From Stutzerimonas stutzeri (GTDB lineage: Bacteria; Pseudomonadota; Gammaproteobacteria; Enterobacterales; Pasteurellaceae): a DNA stretch of 64,000 nt. Of the stretch, positions 50,122 to 60,849 are shown in pieces. Location: assembly GCA_901420285.1 (NCBI GenBank), contig CABDVE010000001.1, positions 1,488,001 to 1,552,000 on the forward strand, read 5' to 3'. The notes under the pieces are model-generated. The model ran no database searches, had not been told where the DNA came from, and saw nothing but the letters and a program-made list of their open reading frames with translations. Position 1 is the first letter of the stretch. The number at the start of each line of letters is the position of its first letter. The translations under genes and the position numbers were made by a program.

Positions 50122-51060
50122 ATGATGAAAAATAGCAAACTCCCTAGGTTCCACCCCGCTTTTCTTGCCCCCAAATATTGGGGATTCTGGCTCGGCATCG
50201 GCATCTGGCGTGCCCTCCTGTTCCTGCCCTATCCGATTTTACGCCGTATCGGCAACGGCTTAGGCGCACTTTTTTGCCATTTAAAAGTGGGCAAACGGCG
50301 TGCTGCGATTGCCCGCCGTAACCTTGAACTGTGTTTTCCCGATATGCCTGAAAGCGAACGCGAAGCGGTTTTACAAGAAAATTTGCGTGCCGTCGGCATG
50401 GCGATTATCGAAACCGGTATGGCTTGGTTTTGGTCGGACGCGCGCATTAAGAAATGGTCAAAAGTGGAAGGTTTGCGCTACCTGCAAGAAAATCAACAAA
50501 ACGGCATTATTTTCGTTGGCATACATTTTCTTACACTTGAGTTGGGCGCCCGCATCGTAGGTTTATATCATCCGGGCGTCGGTGTTTACCGCCCAAACGA
50601 CAATCCGCTCTTTGACTGGCTGCAAACTCAAGGACGCTTGCGTTCCAATAAAGATATGTTAGATCGCAAAGATTTACGTGGCATGATTAAAGCTTTGCGC
50701 CGTGGTGAAACCATTTGGTATGCTCCAGACCATGATTACGGCCGTCGCAATGCGGTGTTCGTACCGTTCTTCGCCGTAAAAAATGCGGCCACAACAACAG
50801 GGAGCTATTATTTATTAAAAGCCTCGCCGAATAGCAAAGTGATTCCTTTCGTACCGTTACGCAATGCGGACGGCTCCGGCTATACAGTGAGCATTTCCGC
50901 TCCGGTAGATTTCACCGATTCGGAAAACCAAAGCGCGGTCGCGGCACGCATGAATCAACTGGTGGAAAAGGAAATTATGAAAGGCATAACGCAATATATG
51001 TGGTTGCACCGCCGTTTTAAAACTCGCCCAAATGAAAATGATCCGAGCTTATACGATTAA
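50122..51060 (+). CDS. lpxL: Lipid A late acyltransferase LpxL (HtrB)
   Basis: LpxL adds a secondary acyl chain to Kdo2-lipid IVA at the inner membrane. The protein is 312 residues with an N-terminal membrane segment (about 20-42). The catalytic HX4D/E motif is HFLTLE (about residue 136), and the second conserved region [11 protein letters not shown] (about 195) is present. Pasteurellaceae HtrB proteins fit this length. Gene pairing with hldE is also known in Haemophilus. Myristoyl or lauroyl preference cannot be read from the sequence. Confidence 0.93.
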   Translation: MMKNSKLPRFHPAFLAPKYWGFWLGIGIWRALLFLPYPILRRIGNGLGALFCHLKVGKRRAAIARRNLELCFPDMPESEREAVLQENLRAVGMAIIETGMAWFWSDARIKKWSKVEGLRYLQENQQNGIIFVGIHFLTLELGARIVGLYHPGVGVYRPNDNPLFDWLQTQGRLRSNKDMLDRKDLRGMIKALRRGETIWYAPDHDYGRRNAVFVPFFAVKNAATTTGSYYLLKASPNSKVIPFVPLRNADGSGYTVSISAPVDFTDSENQSAVAARMNQLVEKEIMKGITQYMWLHRRFKTRPNENDPSLYD

Positions 51061-51078
51061 CGTTTCCATTCTTAGATA

Positions 51079-51110
51079 AAAAAGTGCGGTCGAAAATGAT
51101 CGCACCTTTT
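51079..51110 (+). terminator. Imperfect terminator after lpxL using a classical uptake signal
   Basis: AAAAGTGCGGTC (containing the classical AAGTGCGGT at 51082-51090) pairs imperfectly with GATCGCACCTTTT around a short loop. It follows the lpxL stop by about 18 bases. Uptake signals forming terminators are known in Haemophilus. Confidence 0.55.
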
Positions 51111-51154
51111 GATAGAATCCTTCGCAATTTTGCCAAATAAACTATTCAAAACCA

Positions 51155-53053
51155 ATGACATCCAATTATTCTGCTCAAGAAATTACCGTTCTTAAAGATC
51201 TCGAACCGGTGCAAATTCGCCCCGGTATGTACACCGACACCACCCGTCCGAATCACCTCGCACAAGAAGTGATCGATAATAGTGTGGATGAAGCGCTTGC
51301 CGGCTTCGCAAGCAAAATTGAAGTAATTTTGCACACCGACCAATCTATTGAAGTAACCGATAACGGCCGCGGTATGCCGGTGGATATTCACCCGACAGAA
51401 GGCGTATCCGGCGTGGAGGTGATTCTCACCAAACTACACGCGGGCGGAAAATTCTCCAATAAAAACTATGAATTTGCCGGCGGTTTACACGGCGTCGGAA
51501 TTTCTGTGGTGAACGCACTTTCCGAACGCGTGGATATTCAAGTAAAACGCAACGGCGAAGTGTACCAAATTGCCTTTGAAAACGGCGTTAAAGTGAAAGA
51601 ATTGGAAGTGGTCGGCACTTGTGGCAGACGCACCACGGGTACAACAGTTCACTTTAAACCGAATCCGAAATATTTCGATAGTGCCAAATTTTCCGTCAGC
51701 CGCTTGCGCCATTTATTGCGTGCCAAAGCGGTGCTCTGTTCGGGTCTCGAAATCAAATTCATTGATAAAGTGAATGGCACGCAAGATGTCTGGCTATATC
51801 AAGACGGTCTTTCCGATTATCTTATTGAAGCAGTAAACGGTTACGAAACATTACCGGCAAAACCATTCGTGGGCGAATTTAAAGGCTCAAATGAAGCGGT
51901 TAGTTGGGCGTTGTTATGGTTACCGGAAGGTGGCGAATTAATTGGCGAAAGCTACGTGAATTTAATCCCGACTATTCAAGGCGGGACGCACGTTAACGGC
52001 TTACGCCAAGGCCTGTTGGACGCCATTCGCGAATTTTGCGAATTTCGAAATCTATTACCGCGCGGCGTCAAGCTAACCGCAGACGATATTTGGGAGCGCT
52101 GTGGTTACATTCTTTCCTTAAAAATGCAAGATGCACAATTCGCCGGCCAAACCAAAGAACGCCTCTCTTCGCGTCAAAGTGCGGTGTTTGTCGGCGGCGT
52201 GTTAAAAGATGCCTTCAGTTTATGGCTGAATCAAAACGTGCAAGACGCCGAAAAACTCGCCGAAATGGCAATTAGTTCGGCACAACGTCGCTTACGCGCG
52301 GCAAAAAAAGTGGTACGTAAAAAATTAGTTAGCGGCCCGGCGCTTCCGGGCAAACTTGCCGATTGTGGCTCGCAAGATTTAGAAAAAACCGAATTGTTCT
52401 TAGTGGAAGGCGATTCCGCCGGTGGTTCGGCGAAACAAGCCCGCGACCGCGAATATCAGGCTATTTTGCCGTTACGCGGAAAAATTTTAAACACTTGGGA
52501 AGTGTCGCCCGAACAAGTTTTAGGCTCGAGCGAAATTCATGATATCGCAGTGGCGCTGGGCATTGATCCCGACAGTGACGATTTATCCCAACTGCGATAT
52601 GGCAAAGTTTGCATTCTCGCCGATGCAGACTCCGATGGTTTACACATCGCCACCCTACTCTGCGCACTATTCTTACGCCATTTTCCAAAATTGGTGCAAG
52701 ACGGTCATGTTTATGTGGCGATGCCGCCGCTGTACCGCATCGACTTAAATAAAGAAGTATTTTACGCATTAGACGAAAGCGAAAAAGAGGCGATTTTAGA
52801 TCGCTTACAAAACAAAAAAGGTAAACCAAACGTGCAGCGCTTTAAGGGATTGGGCGAAATGAATCCGTCTCAATTACGCGAAACTACGATGGATCCCAAT
52901 ACCCGCCGTTTGGTGCAATTGACTTATCAAGCAAACGATGAAGAAGGCACGGAAACCTTGGAAATAATGGATATGCTGCTGGCTAAAAAACGCTCGGAAG
53001 ATCGGAAAAGTTGGCTGCAAACCAAAGGAGATCAAGTGGATTTGGAGGTATAG
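51155..53053 (+). CDS. parE: DNA topoisomerase IV subunit B (ParE)
   Basis: ParE is the ATPase subunit of topoisomerase IV, which separates linked daughter chromosomes. The protein is 632 residues (E. coli 630). The GHKL ATPase domain shows EVIDNSVDEALAG, VTDNGRGMPVDIHP and GGLHGVGISVVNALS. The TOPRIM domain has LVEGDSAGGSAKQARDRE, and KVCILADADSDGLHIATLL carries the metal-binding DxD-type residues. It is 1 base before the nitrite reductase gene, whose product is unrelated to DNA. Confidence 0.97.
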   Translation: MTSNYSAQEITVLKDLEPVQIRPGMYTDTTRPNHLAQEVIDNSVDEALAGFASKIEVILHTDQSIEVTDNGRGMPVDIHPTEGVSGVEVILTKLHAGGKFSNKNYEFAGGLHGVGISVVNALSERVDIQVKRNGEVYQIAFENGVKVKELEVVGTCGRRTTGTTVHFKPNPKYFDSAKFSVSRLRHLLRAKAVLCSGLEIKFIDKVNGTQDVWLYQDGLSDYLIEAVNGYETLPAKPFVGEFKGSNEAVSWALLWLPEGGELIGESYVNLIPTIQGGTHVNGLRQGLLDAIREFCEFRNLLPRGVKLTADDIWERCGYILSLKMQDAQFAGQTKERLSSRQSAVFVGGVLKDAFSLWLNQNVQDAEKLAEMAISSAQRRLRAAKKVVRKKLVSGPALPGKLADCGSQDLEKTELFLVEGDSAGGSAKQARDREYQAILPLRGKILNTWEVSPEQVLGSSEIHDIAVALGIDPDSDDLSQLRYGKVCILADADSDGLHIATLLCALFLRHFPKLVQDGHVYVAMPPLYRIDLNKEVFYALDESEKEAILDRLQNKKGKPNVQRFKGLGEMNPSQLRETTMDPNTRRLVQLTYQANDEEGTETLEIMDMLLAKKRSEDRKSWLQTKGDQVDLEV

Positions 53054-53054
53054 C

Positions 53055-54260
53055 ATGAACGAACAACGACGTGATTTTTTTAAAAATAGCGCATTAAGTC
53101 TGGTTTCCATTACTTTGGGCGCCGGATTCGCGATGATCCCTAACGCACAAGCACAAAATTATGAAAGCCCCAACAATGGTAAAAGTGCGGGGAATCTTTC
53201 AAACGTTTTACCGGAAATTGAAGCGGAACTCACTTCCGCCCCCAATGTACCGAAGCCCATCGAACGCAATTATCCGGCCAAAGTAATCGTAAAATTGACC
53301 GCATCGGAGCAAATCGCTGAGTTAATGGACGGCGTACAATTTAAATTCTGGACGCTTAACGGCGGCGTGCCTGCTCCCTTTATTCGCGTGCGTGAAGGCG
53401 ATATTGTAGAAGTGCAACTTTCTAATTCTGCCGCTTCCATGATGGAACACAGCCTTGATTTTCACGCGGCCTCTGCCCCCATGGGCGGTGCCGAAGCCAG
53501 CGCCACGGCGCCAACGCGCACTTCTACATTTCAATTTAAAGCGATACATGCGGGACTTTATTTATACCATTGCGGCAGTCAACCGGTCGCCGTGCATTTA
53601 GCCAAAGGCATGTACGGCTTAATTTTGGTAGAACCAAAAGAAGGCTTGCCAAAAGCGGATCGCGAATATTACATCATGCAAAGCGAATTCTATACTCGCG
53701 GGGATTTCGGTGCCCCCGGATTACAACCTTTCAGCATGCAAAAAGCACTCGCTGAACGTCCTGACTACGTGTTATTTAACGGCAAGGTCGGCGCGTTAAT
53801 GGATAAAAACGCACTACGCGCCAAAACCGGTGAAAAATTACGTTTCTTCGTTGGCAACGCCGGCCCGAATTTGGCCTCATCATTCCATATTATTGGCTCG
53901 ATCTTCCACAATTTATATGTTGAAGGCGGCACGCTGATTAATCACAACGTACAAACCACGTTGATCCCGTCCGGCGGCGTATTTATCGGCGAAACCCAAA
54001 TCAACGTCCCCGGCACCTATGTATTGATGGATCATTCTATCTTTCGTGCAGCCAGCAAAGGCACTATGGGACAACTTATCGTCAGCGGCGAAGCCAATCC
54101 GGAAATTTACTCAGGTAAATTAAGCGATACGCCGTTCAAAGAAGCCAATCCCCAAAAACCGCAACCCGTTCCGTATGAAATTGAAGGCCATGGCAGCATG
54201 ATGATGGGCGCCGGTGAGCATAGTATGGATGGCGCTTCCGGAGCGACAAATAAAAAGTAA
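53055..54260 (+). CDS. nirK: Copper-containing nitrite reductase (NirK/AniA type)
   Basis: This enzyme reduces nitrite to nitric oxide in the periplasm. The protein is 401 residues. A twin-arginine signal (QRRDFFKNS, then a hydrophobic stretch ending ANAQA-like) leads the N-terminus. Type 1 copper ligands are His132, Cys173, His181 and Met186 (EHSLDFHAAS, LYLYHCGSQPVAVHLAKGM); type 2 ligands are His137, His172 and His327 (MDHSIF). Catalytic Asp135 and His278 (SSFHIIG) are present too. The Met/His-rich tail is unusual. It is closest in pattern to Neisseria AniA. It follows parE by 1 base, so it is probably co-transcribed with it. Confidence 0.93.
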   Translation: MNEQRRDFFKNSALSLVSITLGAGFAMIPNAQAQNYESPNNGKSAGNLSNVLPEIEAELTSAPNVPKPIERNYPAKVIVKLTASEQIAELMDGVQFKFWTLNGGVPAPFIRVREGDIVEVQLSNSAASMMEHSLDFHAASAPMGGAEASATAPTRTSTFQFKAIHAGLYLYHCGSQPVAVHLAKGMYGLILVEPKEGLPKADREYYIMQSEFYTRGDFGAPGLQPFSMQKALAERPDYVLFNGKVGALMDKNALRAKTGEKLRFFVGNAGPNLASSFHIIGSIFHNLYVEGGTLINHNVQTTLIPSGGVFIGETQINVPGTYVLMDHSIFRAASKGTMGQLIVSGEANPEIYSGKLSDTPFKEANPQKPQPVPYEIEGHGSMMMGAGEHSMDGASGATNKK

Positions 54261-54359
54261 AGTTTAATTTAACATCGTATTTCACCAACGACGGGTTATT
54301 TTCTTTTACGCGTATAAAAGTGTCACAAGTAACTTGCCGTTATTTGAAATCTCAATTCA

Positions 54360-54402
54360 GCACCGCATTGAAGCCGCGCCAAATAAGGCTCCAATGCGGT
54401 GC
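54360..54402. terminator. Hairpin from two inverted CAATGCGGT elements before parC
   Basis: GCACCGCATTG (54360-54370) pairs with CAATGCGGTGC (54392-54402), with an extra AGCC/GGCT pairing inside. It lies between nirK and parC and probably ends the parE-nirK transcript or reduces read-through. Confidence 0.65.
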
Positions 54403-54469
54403 CAAATAATGCGTTCACTTCGTCAAAATTTTCGAAGAAAAAAATTTCAATCAAATTAAGAAAATAAAA

Positions 54470-56725
54470 ATGACTAATATCAACTACGAAGGCATCGAAC
54501 AAATGCCTCTGCGCACGTTCACCGAAAGCGCCTACCTTAACTACTCCATGTACGTCATTATGGATCGCGCGCTGCCTTTCATCGGCGACGGATTAAAACC
54601 GGTGCAGCGCCGCATTATTTACGCTATGTCGGAACTGGGTTTAAACGCCACTGCGAAATATAAAAAATCCGCTCGCACCGTCGGTGATGTGCTCGGTAAA
54701 TTTCACCCACATGGTGACAGTGCTTGTTACGAAGCCATGGTGTTAATGGCGCAACCATTTTCTTATCGTTATCCGCTCGTGGATGGACAAGGCAACTGGG
54801 GAGCGCCAGACGATCCGAAATCTTTCGCAGCAATGCGTTATACGGAATCGCGCCTATCCAAATTTTCTGAAATCTTACTTAACGAACTTGACCAAGGCAC
54901 GGTAGATTATCAGCCTAACTTCGACGGCACACTAGTAGAACCGCAATCTTTACCGGCGCGTTTACCGCATATTTTGCTTAACGGCACCACTGGCATTGCG
55001 GTAGGAATGGCGACGGATATTCCACCACACAATATTAATGAAATCGCCGCTGCGGCGGTGATGCTATTGGATAAGCCCAATGCGGTGCTGGATGAGATAC
55101 TCGAGGTGGTACAAGGCCCTGATTTCCCGACAGAAGCGGAAATTATTTCGCCGAAAGCGGAAATTCGTAAAATTTACGAGCAAGGCCGTGGCTCAATTAA
55201 AATGCGCGCAACGTGGAAAAAAGAAGACGGTGAAATCATCATTTCCGCGCTGCCGCATCAATCTTCACCCTCCAAAATCATCGCACAAATCGCCGAACAA
55301 ATGACGGCAAAAAAATTGCCTATGGTGGAAGATATTCGCGACGAGGCAGATCACGAGAACCCGATTCGAATCGTGATCGTACCGCGTTCTAACCGAGTGG
55401 ATTGCGATTCATTAATGGCGCATCTGTTCGCCACCACGGATTTGGAAAAAAGTTATCGCGTGAATATGAATATGATCGGACTTGATCATAAACCGGCGGT
55501 AAAAGGTTTGTTGCAAATTCTCACTGAATGGCTGGTTTTTCGTCGCGCCACGGTCACTCGCCGTTTGCAATATCGCTTGGATAAAGTATTGTCGCGTTTG
55601 CATATTTTAGAAGGCTTAATGATTGCCTTTTTAAATATCGATGAAGTGATTGAAATTATTCGCAACAACGATAACCCGAAAGCGGAATTAATGACGCGTT
55701 TTAATTTAAGCGACGAACAAGCCGATGCGATTTTAAATTTACGTCTGCGTCATTTAGCGAAATTGGAAGAACACCAACTGCGCGCGGAACGTGATGAATT
55801 GGAAAAAGAGCGGGCGAATTTAGAAACAACTTTAGGCTCCGAGCGTCGCTTAAACACGCTGATTAAAAAAGAAATTCAAGAAGATGCGAAAAAATATGCC
55901 AGTCCGCGTATGTCGCAACTGGTCGAACGAGAAGAAGCCAAAGCCATTTCCGAAAGCGAAATGACGCCTGCGGAACCGGTCACCGTGATTTTATCGCAAA
56001 TGGGTTGGGTGCGTTGCGCAAAAGGCCACGATATTGATCCGACAGCATTAAGCTACAAAGCAGGCGATAATTACCGCACACACGCTTGCGGCAAAAGTAA
56101 TCAAGCCGCCGTGTTTATCGACAGTACGGGGCGCAGCTACGCGCTGGATCCGCTTTCCTTGCCATCTGCCAGATCGCAAGGAGAACCGCTCACCGGTAGA
56201 CTTACTTTGCCGGCCGGCGCGACCATTGAACATGTAATTATGGAAGGCGAACAACAAGCTTTGTTGATGGCATCGGATGCCGGTTACGGCTTTATTTGTA
56301 AATTTGACGATTTAATTGCGCGTAACAAAGCAGGAAAAGCCTTGATTTCTTTACCGGAAAATGCCAAAGTGTTGGCACCTCTCATTTTGTCGAAGCCAAG
56401 TGCACTTCTTGTTGCCTTGACATCCGTAGGCAGAATGTTGATTTTCCCGGTGCAGGATTTACCGGTATTATCAAAAGGTAAAGGCAATAAAATCGTTAAC
56501 ATTTCCGCCGCGAATGCGAAAGATCGCAGCGAATTATTAGTGAAGTTATTGCTGATTTCAGAACAAGCCAGTCTTGAGTTTCATTCCGGTAAACGAAAAA
56601 TCACATTAAAACCGGAAGACCTGCACAAATTCCGTGCGGAACGCGGCAGAAAAGGCTCGCAACTGCCACGCGGCTTACACAGTAATGTGGAAATTGTGGT
56701 AGTTGAACCGGAACACAACACATAA
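54470..56725 (+). CDS. parC: DNA topoisomerase IV subunit A (ParC)
   Basis: ParC is the DNA-cutting subunit of topoisomerase IV. The protein is 751 residues. The winged-helix domain includes [19 protein letters not shown] (about 79-97), with Ser84 and Glu88 at the positions (E. coli 80 and 84) whose change gives fluoroquinolone resistance; both are the sensitive residues. The catalytic tyrosine is Tyr124 in [12 protein letters not shown]. The C-terminal part has the beta-pinwheel. In many relatives parC follows parE directly; here nirK and a hairpin lie between. Confidence 0.97.
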   Translation: MTNINYEGIEQMPLRTFTESAYLNYSMYVIMDRALPFIGDGLKPVQRRIIYAMSELGLNATAKYKKSARTVGDVLGKFHPHGDSACYEAMVLMAQPFSYRYPLVDGQGNWGAPDDPKSFAAMRYTESRLSKFSEILLNELDQGTVDYQPNFDGTLVEPQSLPARLPHILLNGTTGIAVGMATDIPPHNINEIAAAAVMLLDKPNAVLDEILEVVQGPDFPTEAEIISPKAEIRKIYEQGRGSIKMRATWKKEDGEIIISALPHQSSPSKIIAQIAEQMTAKKLPMVEDIRDEADHENPIRIVIVPRSNRVDCDSLMAHLFATTDLEKSYRVNMNMIGLDHKPAVKGLLQILTEWLVFRRATVTRRLQYRLDKVLSRLHILEGLMIAFLNIDEVIEIIRNNDNPKAELMTRFNLSDEQADAILNLRLRHLAKLEEHQLRAERDELEKERANLETTLGSERRLNTLIKKEIQEDAKKYASPRMSQLVEREEAKAISESEMTPAEPVTVILSQMGWVRCAKGHDIDPTALSYKAGDNYRTHACGKSNQAAVFIDSTGRSYALDPLSLPSARSQGEPLTGRLTLPAGATIEHVIMEGEQQALLMASDAGYGFICKFDDLIARNKAGKALISLPENAKVLAPLILSKPSALLVALTSVGRMLIFPVQDLPVLSKGKGNKIVNISAANAKDRSELLVKLLLISEQASLEFHSGKRKITLKPEDLHKFRAERGRKGSQLPRGLHSNVEIVVVEPEHNT

Positions 56726-56757
56726 CATTTTCGAAACCCAATATAGGAGGATATTTC

Positions 56758-57972
56758 GTGAATATTGTATTTGATACCTACCAAACTCTTGCGCTTGCAA
56801 GCCTTGTTTTGCTATTAGGTTACTTTTTGGTCAAACGCATTAATGTACTAAAAAGTTTTAACATTCCTGAGCCGGTGGTTGGCGGCTTTATCGTCGCTAT
56901 TGGGCTTTTCGTCTGGCATCAAATAGACGGCACCTCGTTTACCTTCGAGAAAAGCTTACAAACGACTATGATGTTGGTTTTCTTCTCCTCCATCGGTTTA
57001 AGCGCAAATTTTGCTCGCTTAATTAAGGGCGGTAAACCGTTAATCATTTTCCTCTTTGTGGCGGCGGGTTTGATTATCTGTCAAAACGTTATCGGTATTG
57101 CCGGTTCGGAACTCTTAGGAATTGATCCGGCATATGGCTTATTGGCCGGTTCCGTCACATTAACCGGCGGCCATGGTACCGGTGCGGCTTGGGCAGAAAC
57201 GTTCATCAAAGAGTTCAATCTCCCAGCGGCAACCGAAATTGCTATGGCATGTGCGACCTTCGGTTTGGTATTCGGCGGAATCATCGGTGGTCCGGTTGCA
57301 CGTTTCTTGTTAAATCGTCAAAAACAAGGTGAAAATCCGGAAAATGACGAAATAGACGACGTACAAGAAGCCTTTGAACACCCGGCTTATCAGCGTAAAG
57401 TAAATGCTCGTTCCATTATTGAAACTATTACCATGATGTCTTTCTGTTTGTTAATTGGTCAATATCTGGACAGCATCACTAAGGGCACCGCATTGCAACT
57501 GCCGACTTTCGTATGGTGTTTGTTCACCGGCGTAGTTATTCGTAATACACTGACTCACTTATTCAAATTCCGCGTCGCCGATTCCGCTATCGACGTATTG
57601 GGTAGCGTAGGTTTATCCATCTTTTTAGCGATTGCGTTAATGTCCTTAAAACTTTGGGAATTAGCGGGCCTAGCCGGTGACGTATTAGTGATTCTGGCCG
57701 TTCAAGTGGCATTCATGGCATTCTATGCAGTCTATGTCACTTACCATTTTATGGGCAAAGATTATGACGCCGTCGTATTGAGCGCCGGTCACTGCGGTTT
57801 CGGTTTAGGTGCAACGCCTACTGCCGTTGCAAATATGCAAGCCATTACCAGTCGTTTTGGACCGTCTCACAAAGCCTTCTTAATCGTGCCGATGGTCGGT
57901 GCATTCTTTATCGACTTAATTAACGCCTCATTATTAAAAGTGTTCTTGGCGTTCGTAGCCTACTTACACTAA
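56758..57972 (+). CDS. gltS: Sodium/glutamate symporter GltS
   Basis: GltS takes up glutamate with sodium at the inner membrane. The protein is 404 residues with two similar halves of five or six helices. The re-entrant loops are visible: TLTGGHGTGAAWAETF (about 138-153) and SAGHCGFGLGATPTAVANMQ (about 342-361), the conserved GGxGT and GxTPTA types. The start is GTG at 56758, chosen because TAGGAGG lies 8 bases upstream. It is 32 bases after parC on the same strand. Confidence 0.95.
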   Translation: MNIVFDTYQTLALASLVLLLGYFLVKRINVLKSFNIPEPVVGGFIVAIGLFVWHQIDGTSFTFEKSLQTTMMLVFFSSIGLSANFARLIKGGKPLIIFLFVAAGLIICQNVIGIAGSELLGIDPAYGLLAGSVTLTGGHGTGAAWAETFIKEFNLPAATEIAMACATFGLVFGGIIGGPVARFLLNRQKQGENPENDEIDDVQEAFEHPAYQRKVNARSIIETITMMSFCLLIGQYLDSITKGTALQLPTFVWCLFTGVVIRNTLTHLFKFRVADSAIDVLGSVGLSIFLAIALMSLKLWELAGLAGDVLVILAVQVAFMAFYAVYVTYHFMGKDYDAVVLSAGHCGFGLGATPTAVANMQAITSRFGPSHKAFLIVPMVGAFFIDLINASLLKVFLAFVAYLH

Positions 57973-57985
57973 TCAATTAGAGCAA

Positions 57986-58040
57986 AAAGAGCGGTCAATT
58001 TTCAAAAGCTTTTAAAACTTACGAAAATTGACCGCTCTTT
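57986..58040. terminator. Strong terminator after gltS
   Basis: An 18-bp perfect stem, AAAGAGCGGTCAATTTTC paired with GAAAATTGACCGCTCTTT, has a 19-base loop. It contains AGCGGTCAATTTT, sharing the GCGGT core of uptake signals. It lies 14 bases past gltS in the 339-base gap before the tldD end. Confidence 0.85.
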
Positions 58041-58252
58041 CAACTTAAAATTCTAAACGCTGCGTTAAACCTTCTTCCGGTTCTTGGCTTTCCACCCGAC
58101 ACCGCATTCCCAACCTGGAAAAATCTTTCTACCTTAACAGCTAAAGCAAGATGTCTTTCTACATCATTCTTACTATTTTCAATGGCTTTAATCGTTTTGT
58201 TATTTTCTGATTGAACAAGCAGATCAATCTGTGAACGCTGGTCTGCCGGTAA
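58040..58252 (-). pseudogene. Short coding remnant between gltS and tldD
   Basis: On the minus strand, about 70 codons run open from 58252 to a TGA at 58042-58040, directly after a stop and without a start codon. It reads DQRSQIDLLVQSENNKTIKA, ENSKNDVERHLALAVKVERF and, near the end, SGGKPRTGRRFNAAFRILS, with protein-like composition. I do not recognise the family. It looks like the C-terminal piece of a lost gene. A CAATGCGGT-type copy lies between it and tldD (about 58281). Confidence 0.45.
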
Positions 58253-58311
58253 TTAGGAATCAGTCTGCTCGCCAATCAGCACCGCATTGAAGGGTGCCGA
58301 GCCTGATTTTA

Positions 58312-59760
58312 TTAATCCGTACCGCCAACGGTAATTTCATCGATCTTTAAGGCAGGTTGGCCGACGCCGACCGGTACACTTTGACCGTCTTTGCCGCACA
58401 CGCCGATACCGAGATCAAGCTCACTTTCATCGGCTACCATGGAAATTTTTTGCATTACTTCGATACCGCTGCCGATTAATGTCGCGCCTTTTACCGGTTT
58501 GGTGATTTTGCCATTTTCAATCAGATACGCTTCGGAAGTGGAGAACACGAATTTGCCGGAAGTGATGTCCACTTGGCCGCCGCCGAAATGCGGCGCGTAA
58601 ATACCGCGTTCGACGGAAGCAATAAGATCGTCAAATTTACTTTGCCCGGCCAACATATAAGTGTTGGTCATGCGCGGCATCGGCAAATGCGCGTAGGATT
58701 CGCGGCGGCCGTTGCCGGTCGGCGCAACGCCCATTAAGCGCGCGTTCATTTTGTCTTGCATATAGCCTTGCAAAACGCCGTCTTTGATTAGCACATTGCA
58801 TTGGCTCGGTACCCCCTCGTCATCCACGCTAAGTGAACCACGGCGATTTTGCAAAGTGCCGTCGTCCACGATCGTGCACAACGGTGAAGTAACAAGTTCG
58901 CCGATTTTACCGCTAAACAGCGAACTTTCTTTGCGATTGAAATCACCTTCCAAGCCGTGCCCGACGGCTTCATGCAGCAACACACCAGGCCAACCGGCAC
59001 CAAGCACCACGGGCATCGCACCGGCCGGCGCGGCGATCGCGCTTAAATTCACTAAAGCTTGACGCACCGCTTCTTTGGCGAAGTTCACCGCGCGAATATC
59101 GCCGTCCACCGTTTCAAAGAACCAATCCAAACCGAAACGCCCGCCGGAACCGCAACTGCCACGCTCACGCTTGCCGTCTTGTTCCACCAACACAGAAATC
59201 GACAAACGCACCAGCGGGCGAATATCCGCCGCCAAAGTACCGTCCGTCGCCATAATCAACACTTCTTCATAAACCGAGCTAAGGCTCGCCGAAACGCGCG
59301 TAACGCGGCGATCTTGCGCGCGTGCGGTACGATCGACCAAATGCAACAAGGCGATTTTTTTCTCTTTGCTTAAACTTTCCAGCGGATTAATCGGCGCATA
59401 ACGGGCAACCGCGCGCACCGCATTGAAGGCATTTGGCATGATAAGGTTGCCCTGTTTAACCTGTGCGATGCCTTTTACCGCAGCGGCGCATTGTTGCAGC
59501 GAGGCAAGATCAATTTGATCGGAATAAGCAAAGCCGGTTTTTTCGCCCGCCACGGCGCGCACGCCCACACCGCGATCGATATGAAATCCGCCTTCTTTGA
59601 TAATGCTGTCTTCCAGCACCCAACTTTCGTCTTGACTAAGTTGGAAATACAAATCCGCGTAATCAATATTGCGATGCGACATAATGTCAAAAACATTGCG
59701 CAATTCTGCAGTAGAAAGATGGCTCGGGGCGAGCAAGGTGGTTGTGACTTGGTTTAACAT
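58312..59760 (-). CDS. tldD: Metalloprotease TldD
   Basis: TldD, with TldE (PmbA), forms a zinc protease that cleaves unfolded peptides and processes some antibiotic peptide precursors and antitoxins. The protein is 482 residues. The zinc-binding [11 protein letters not shown] motif starts at His263, and the downstream glycine-rich core [18 protein letters not shown] is present. It is in the same orientation as rsmI, with two direct CAATGCGGT copies in the 168-base spacer. pmbA is not in the window. Confidence 0.95.
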   Translation of the reverse strand: MLNQVTTTLLAPSHLSTAELRNVFDIMSHRNIDYADLYFQLSQDESWVLEDSIIKEGGFHIDRGVGVRAVAGEKTGFAYSDQIDLASLQQCAAAVKGIAQVKQGNLIMPNAFNAVRAVARYAPINPLESLSKEKKIALLHLVDRTARAQDRRVTRVSASLSSVYEEVLIMATDGTLAADIRPLVRLSISVLVEQDGKRERGSCGSGGRFGLDWFFETVDGDIRAVNFAKEAVRQALVNLSAIAAPAGAMPVVLGAGWPGVLLHEAVGHGLEGDFNRKESSLFSGKIGELVTSPLCTIVDDGTLQNRRGSLSVDDEGVPSQCNVLIKDGVLQGYMQDKMNARLMGVAPTGNGRRESYAHLPMPRMTNTYMLAGQSKFDDLIASVERGIYAPHFGGGQVDITSGKFVFSTSEAYLIENGKITKPVKGATLIGSGIEVMQKISMVADESELDLGIGVCGKDGQSVPVGVGQPALKIDEITVGGTD

Positions 59761-59928
59761 TTGTTCTCCGATATTAATAAAATTTTGCGGCTAATGTAGC
59801 TTTCAATGCGGTGCTGTTTCGTGAGTTCGTTACGGCTCATTCAAACCAAGCTATTCGCCGCATTTTCCTGTTTCAATGCGGTGCTGATTTGAGCATCCAA
59901 GATGAGGTAAGAAAGCCGCAAGGAAACA
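59761..59928. repeat. tldD-rsmI spacer with two direct CAATGCGGT elements
   Basis: TTTCAATGCGGTGCTG occurs twice in the same orientation, near 59802 and 59872, with TTCGTGAGTTCG-type unrelated sequence between. They are not a hairpin pair, unlike several others. No gene is seen in the spacer. Confidence 0.75.
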
Positions 59929-60777
59929 TTAATCCGACTGCGCCAAACCAAATTGATACAGCGCATTCTTTTTGTAACCGTACAGATCGGCCACAATGGC
60001 GGCGGCTTTTTTGAGTGGGAGTTCTTTAGCGATTAATTTAAGGGCTTTCACCGCTTGCGGAGAAATATCGTCATTGCCCTCGGATTTTGCTTTGCCTTCC
60101 ACAATCAGCACCATTTCACCTTTGGTGCGGTTCGGATCTTCAGCAAGCCATTGACGTAAATTTTTGAGCGTATCACCCACGATGGTTTCCCAAGTTTTGC
60201 TAAGTTCGCGCGCCAGTACCACATAACGATCGTCGCCCAACACGGCTTGCATATCCGCCAAAGCGTCCGAAATGCGGTGGGTGGATTCGTAGAAAATTAA
60301 GGTACGCGCTTCTTCCGCTAAATCTTCTAATTTATCTTTACGGGCCTTGCTTTTGGCCGGTAAAAAACCTTCAAAACAGAAACGATCCGACGCAATGCCC
60401 GAAGCGCAAAGGGCGCTAATCGCCGCGCAGGCACCCGGTAACGGCACCACGCGAATCCCCGCTTCGCGGCAACGACGCACCAAATGAAATCCGGGATCGC
60501 TGATTAACGGGGTGCCGGCATCGGAAATTAAAGCGATATTGCTGCCTTGTTTGAGTTTTTCCACTAAAACATGGGCTTTTTCTTGTTCATTGTGATCATG
60601 CAAAGCAAAAAACGGTTTTTTAATGCCGTAATGACTCAGCAATAAACCGCTATGGCGAGTATCTTCGGCGGCGATAAGATCCACTTGTGAAAAGATGTTA
60701 AGGGCACGTTGGGTAATGTCCTGCAAATTGCCGATGGGCGTTGCTACGATATATAAAATTCCGCTTAAATCATTCAT
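59929..60777 (-). CDS. rsmI: 16S rRNA 2'-O-ribose C1402 methyltransferase RsmI
   Basis: RsmI methylates the ribose of C1402 in the decoding centre of 16S rRNA. The protein is 282 residues. The tetrapyrrole-methylase fold is seen in [18 protein letters not shown] (about 7-24), [11 protein letters not shown] (about 36), [14 protein letters not shown] (about 82-95) and [17 protein letters not shown]. It is divergent from lpoA (72-base gap), as the yraL/yraM pair in E. coli. Confidence 0.95.
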   Translation of the reverse strand: MNDLSGILYIVATPIGNLQDITQRALNIFSQVDLIAAEDTRHSGLLLSHYGIKKPFFALHDHNEQEKAHVLVEKLKQGSNIALISDAGTPLISDPGFHLVRRCREAGIRVVPLPGACAAISALCASGIASDRFCFEGFLPAKSKARKDKLEDLAEEARTLIFYESTHRISDALADMQAVLGDDRYVVLARELSKTWETIVGDTLKNLRQWLAEDPNRTKGEMVLIVEGKAKSEGNDDISPQAVKALKLIAKELPLKKAAAIVADLYGYKKNALYQFGLAQSD

Positions 60778-60849
60778 TTTTGTTTGCTTTTGAAAGTCGA
60801 GATAAGTAAGATCGGTCGCACTATTCTCTTTTTAATCATGGAGTGAAGA

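Noticed and set aside
54545-54860. Fluoroquinolone-resistance change in ParC
   Set aside because: Ser84 and Glu88 (E. coli 80 and 84) are the sensitive residues, and the ParE TOPRIM region looks ordinary.
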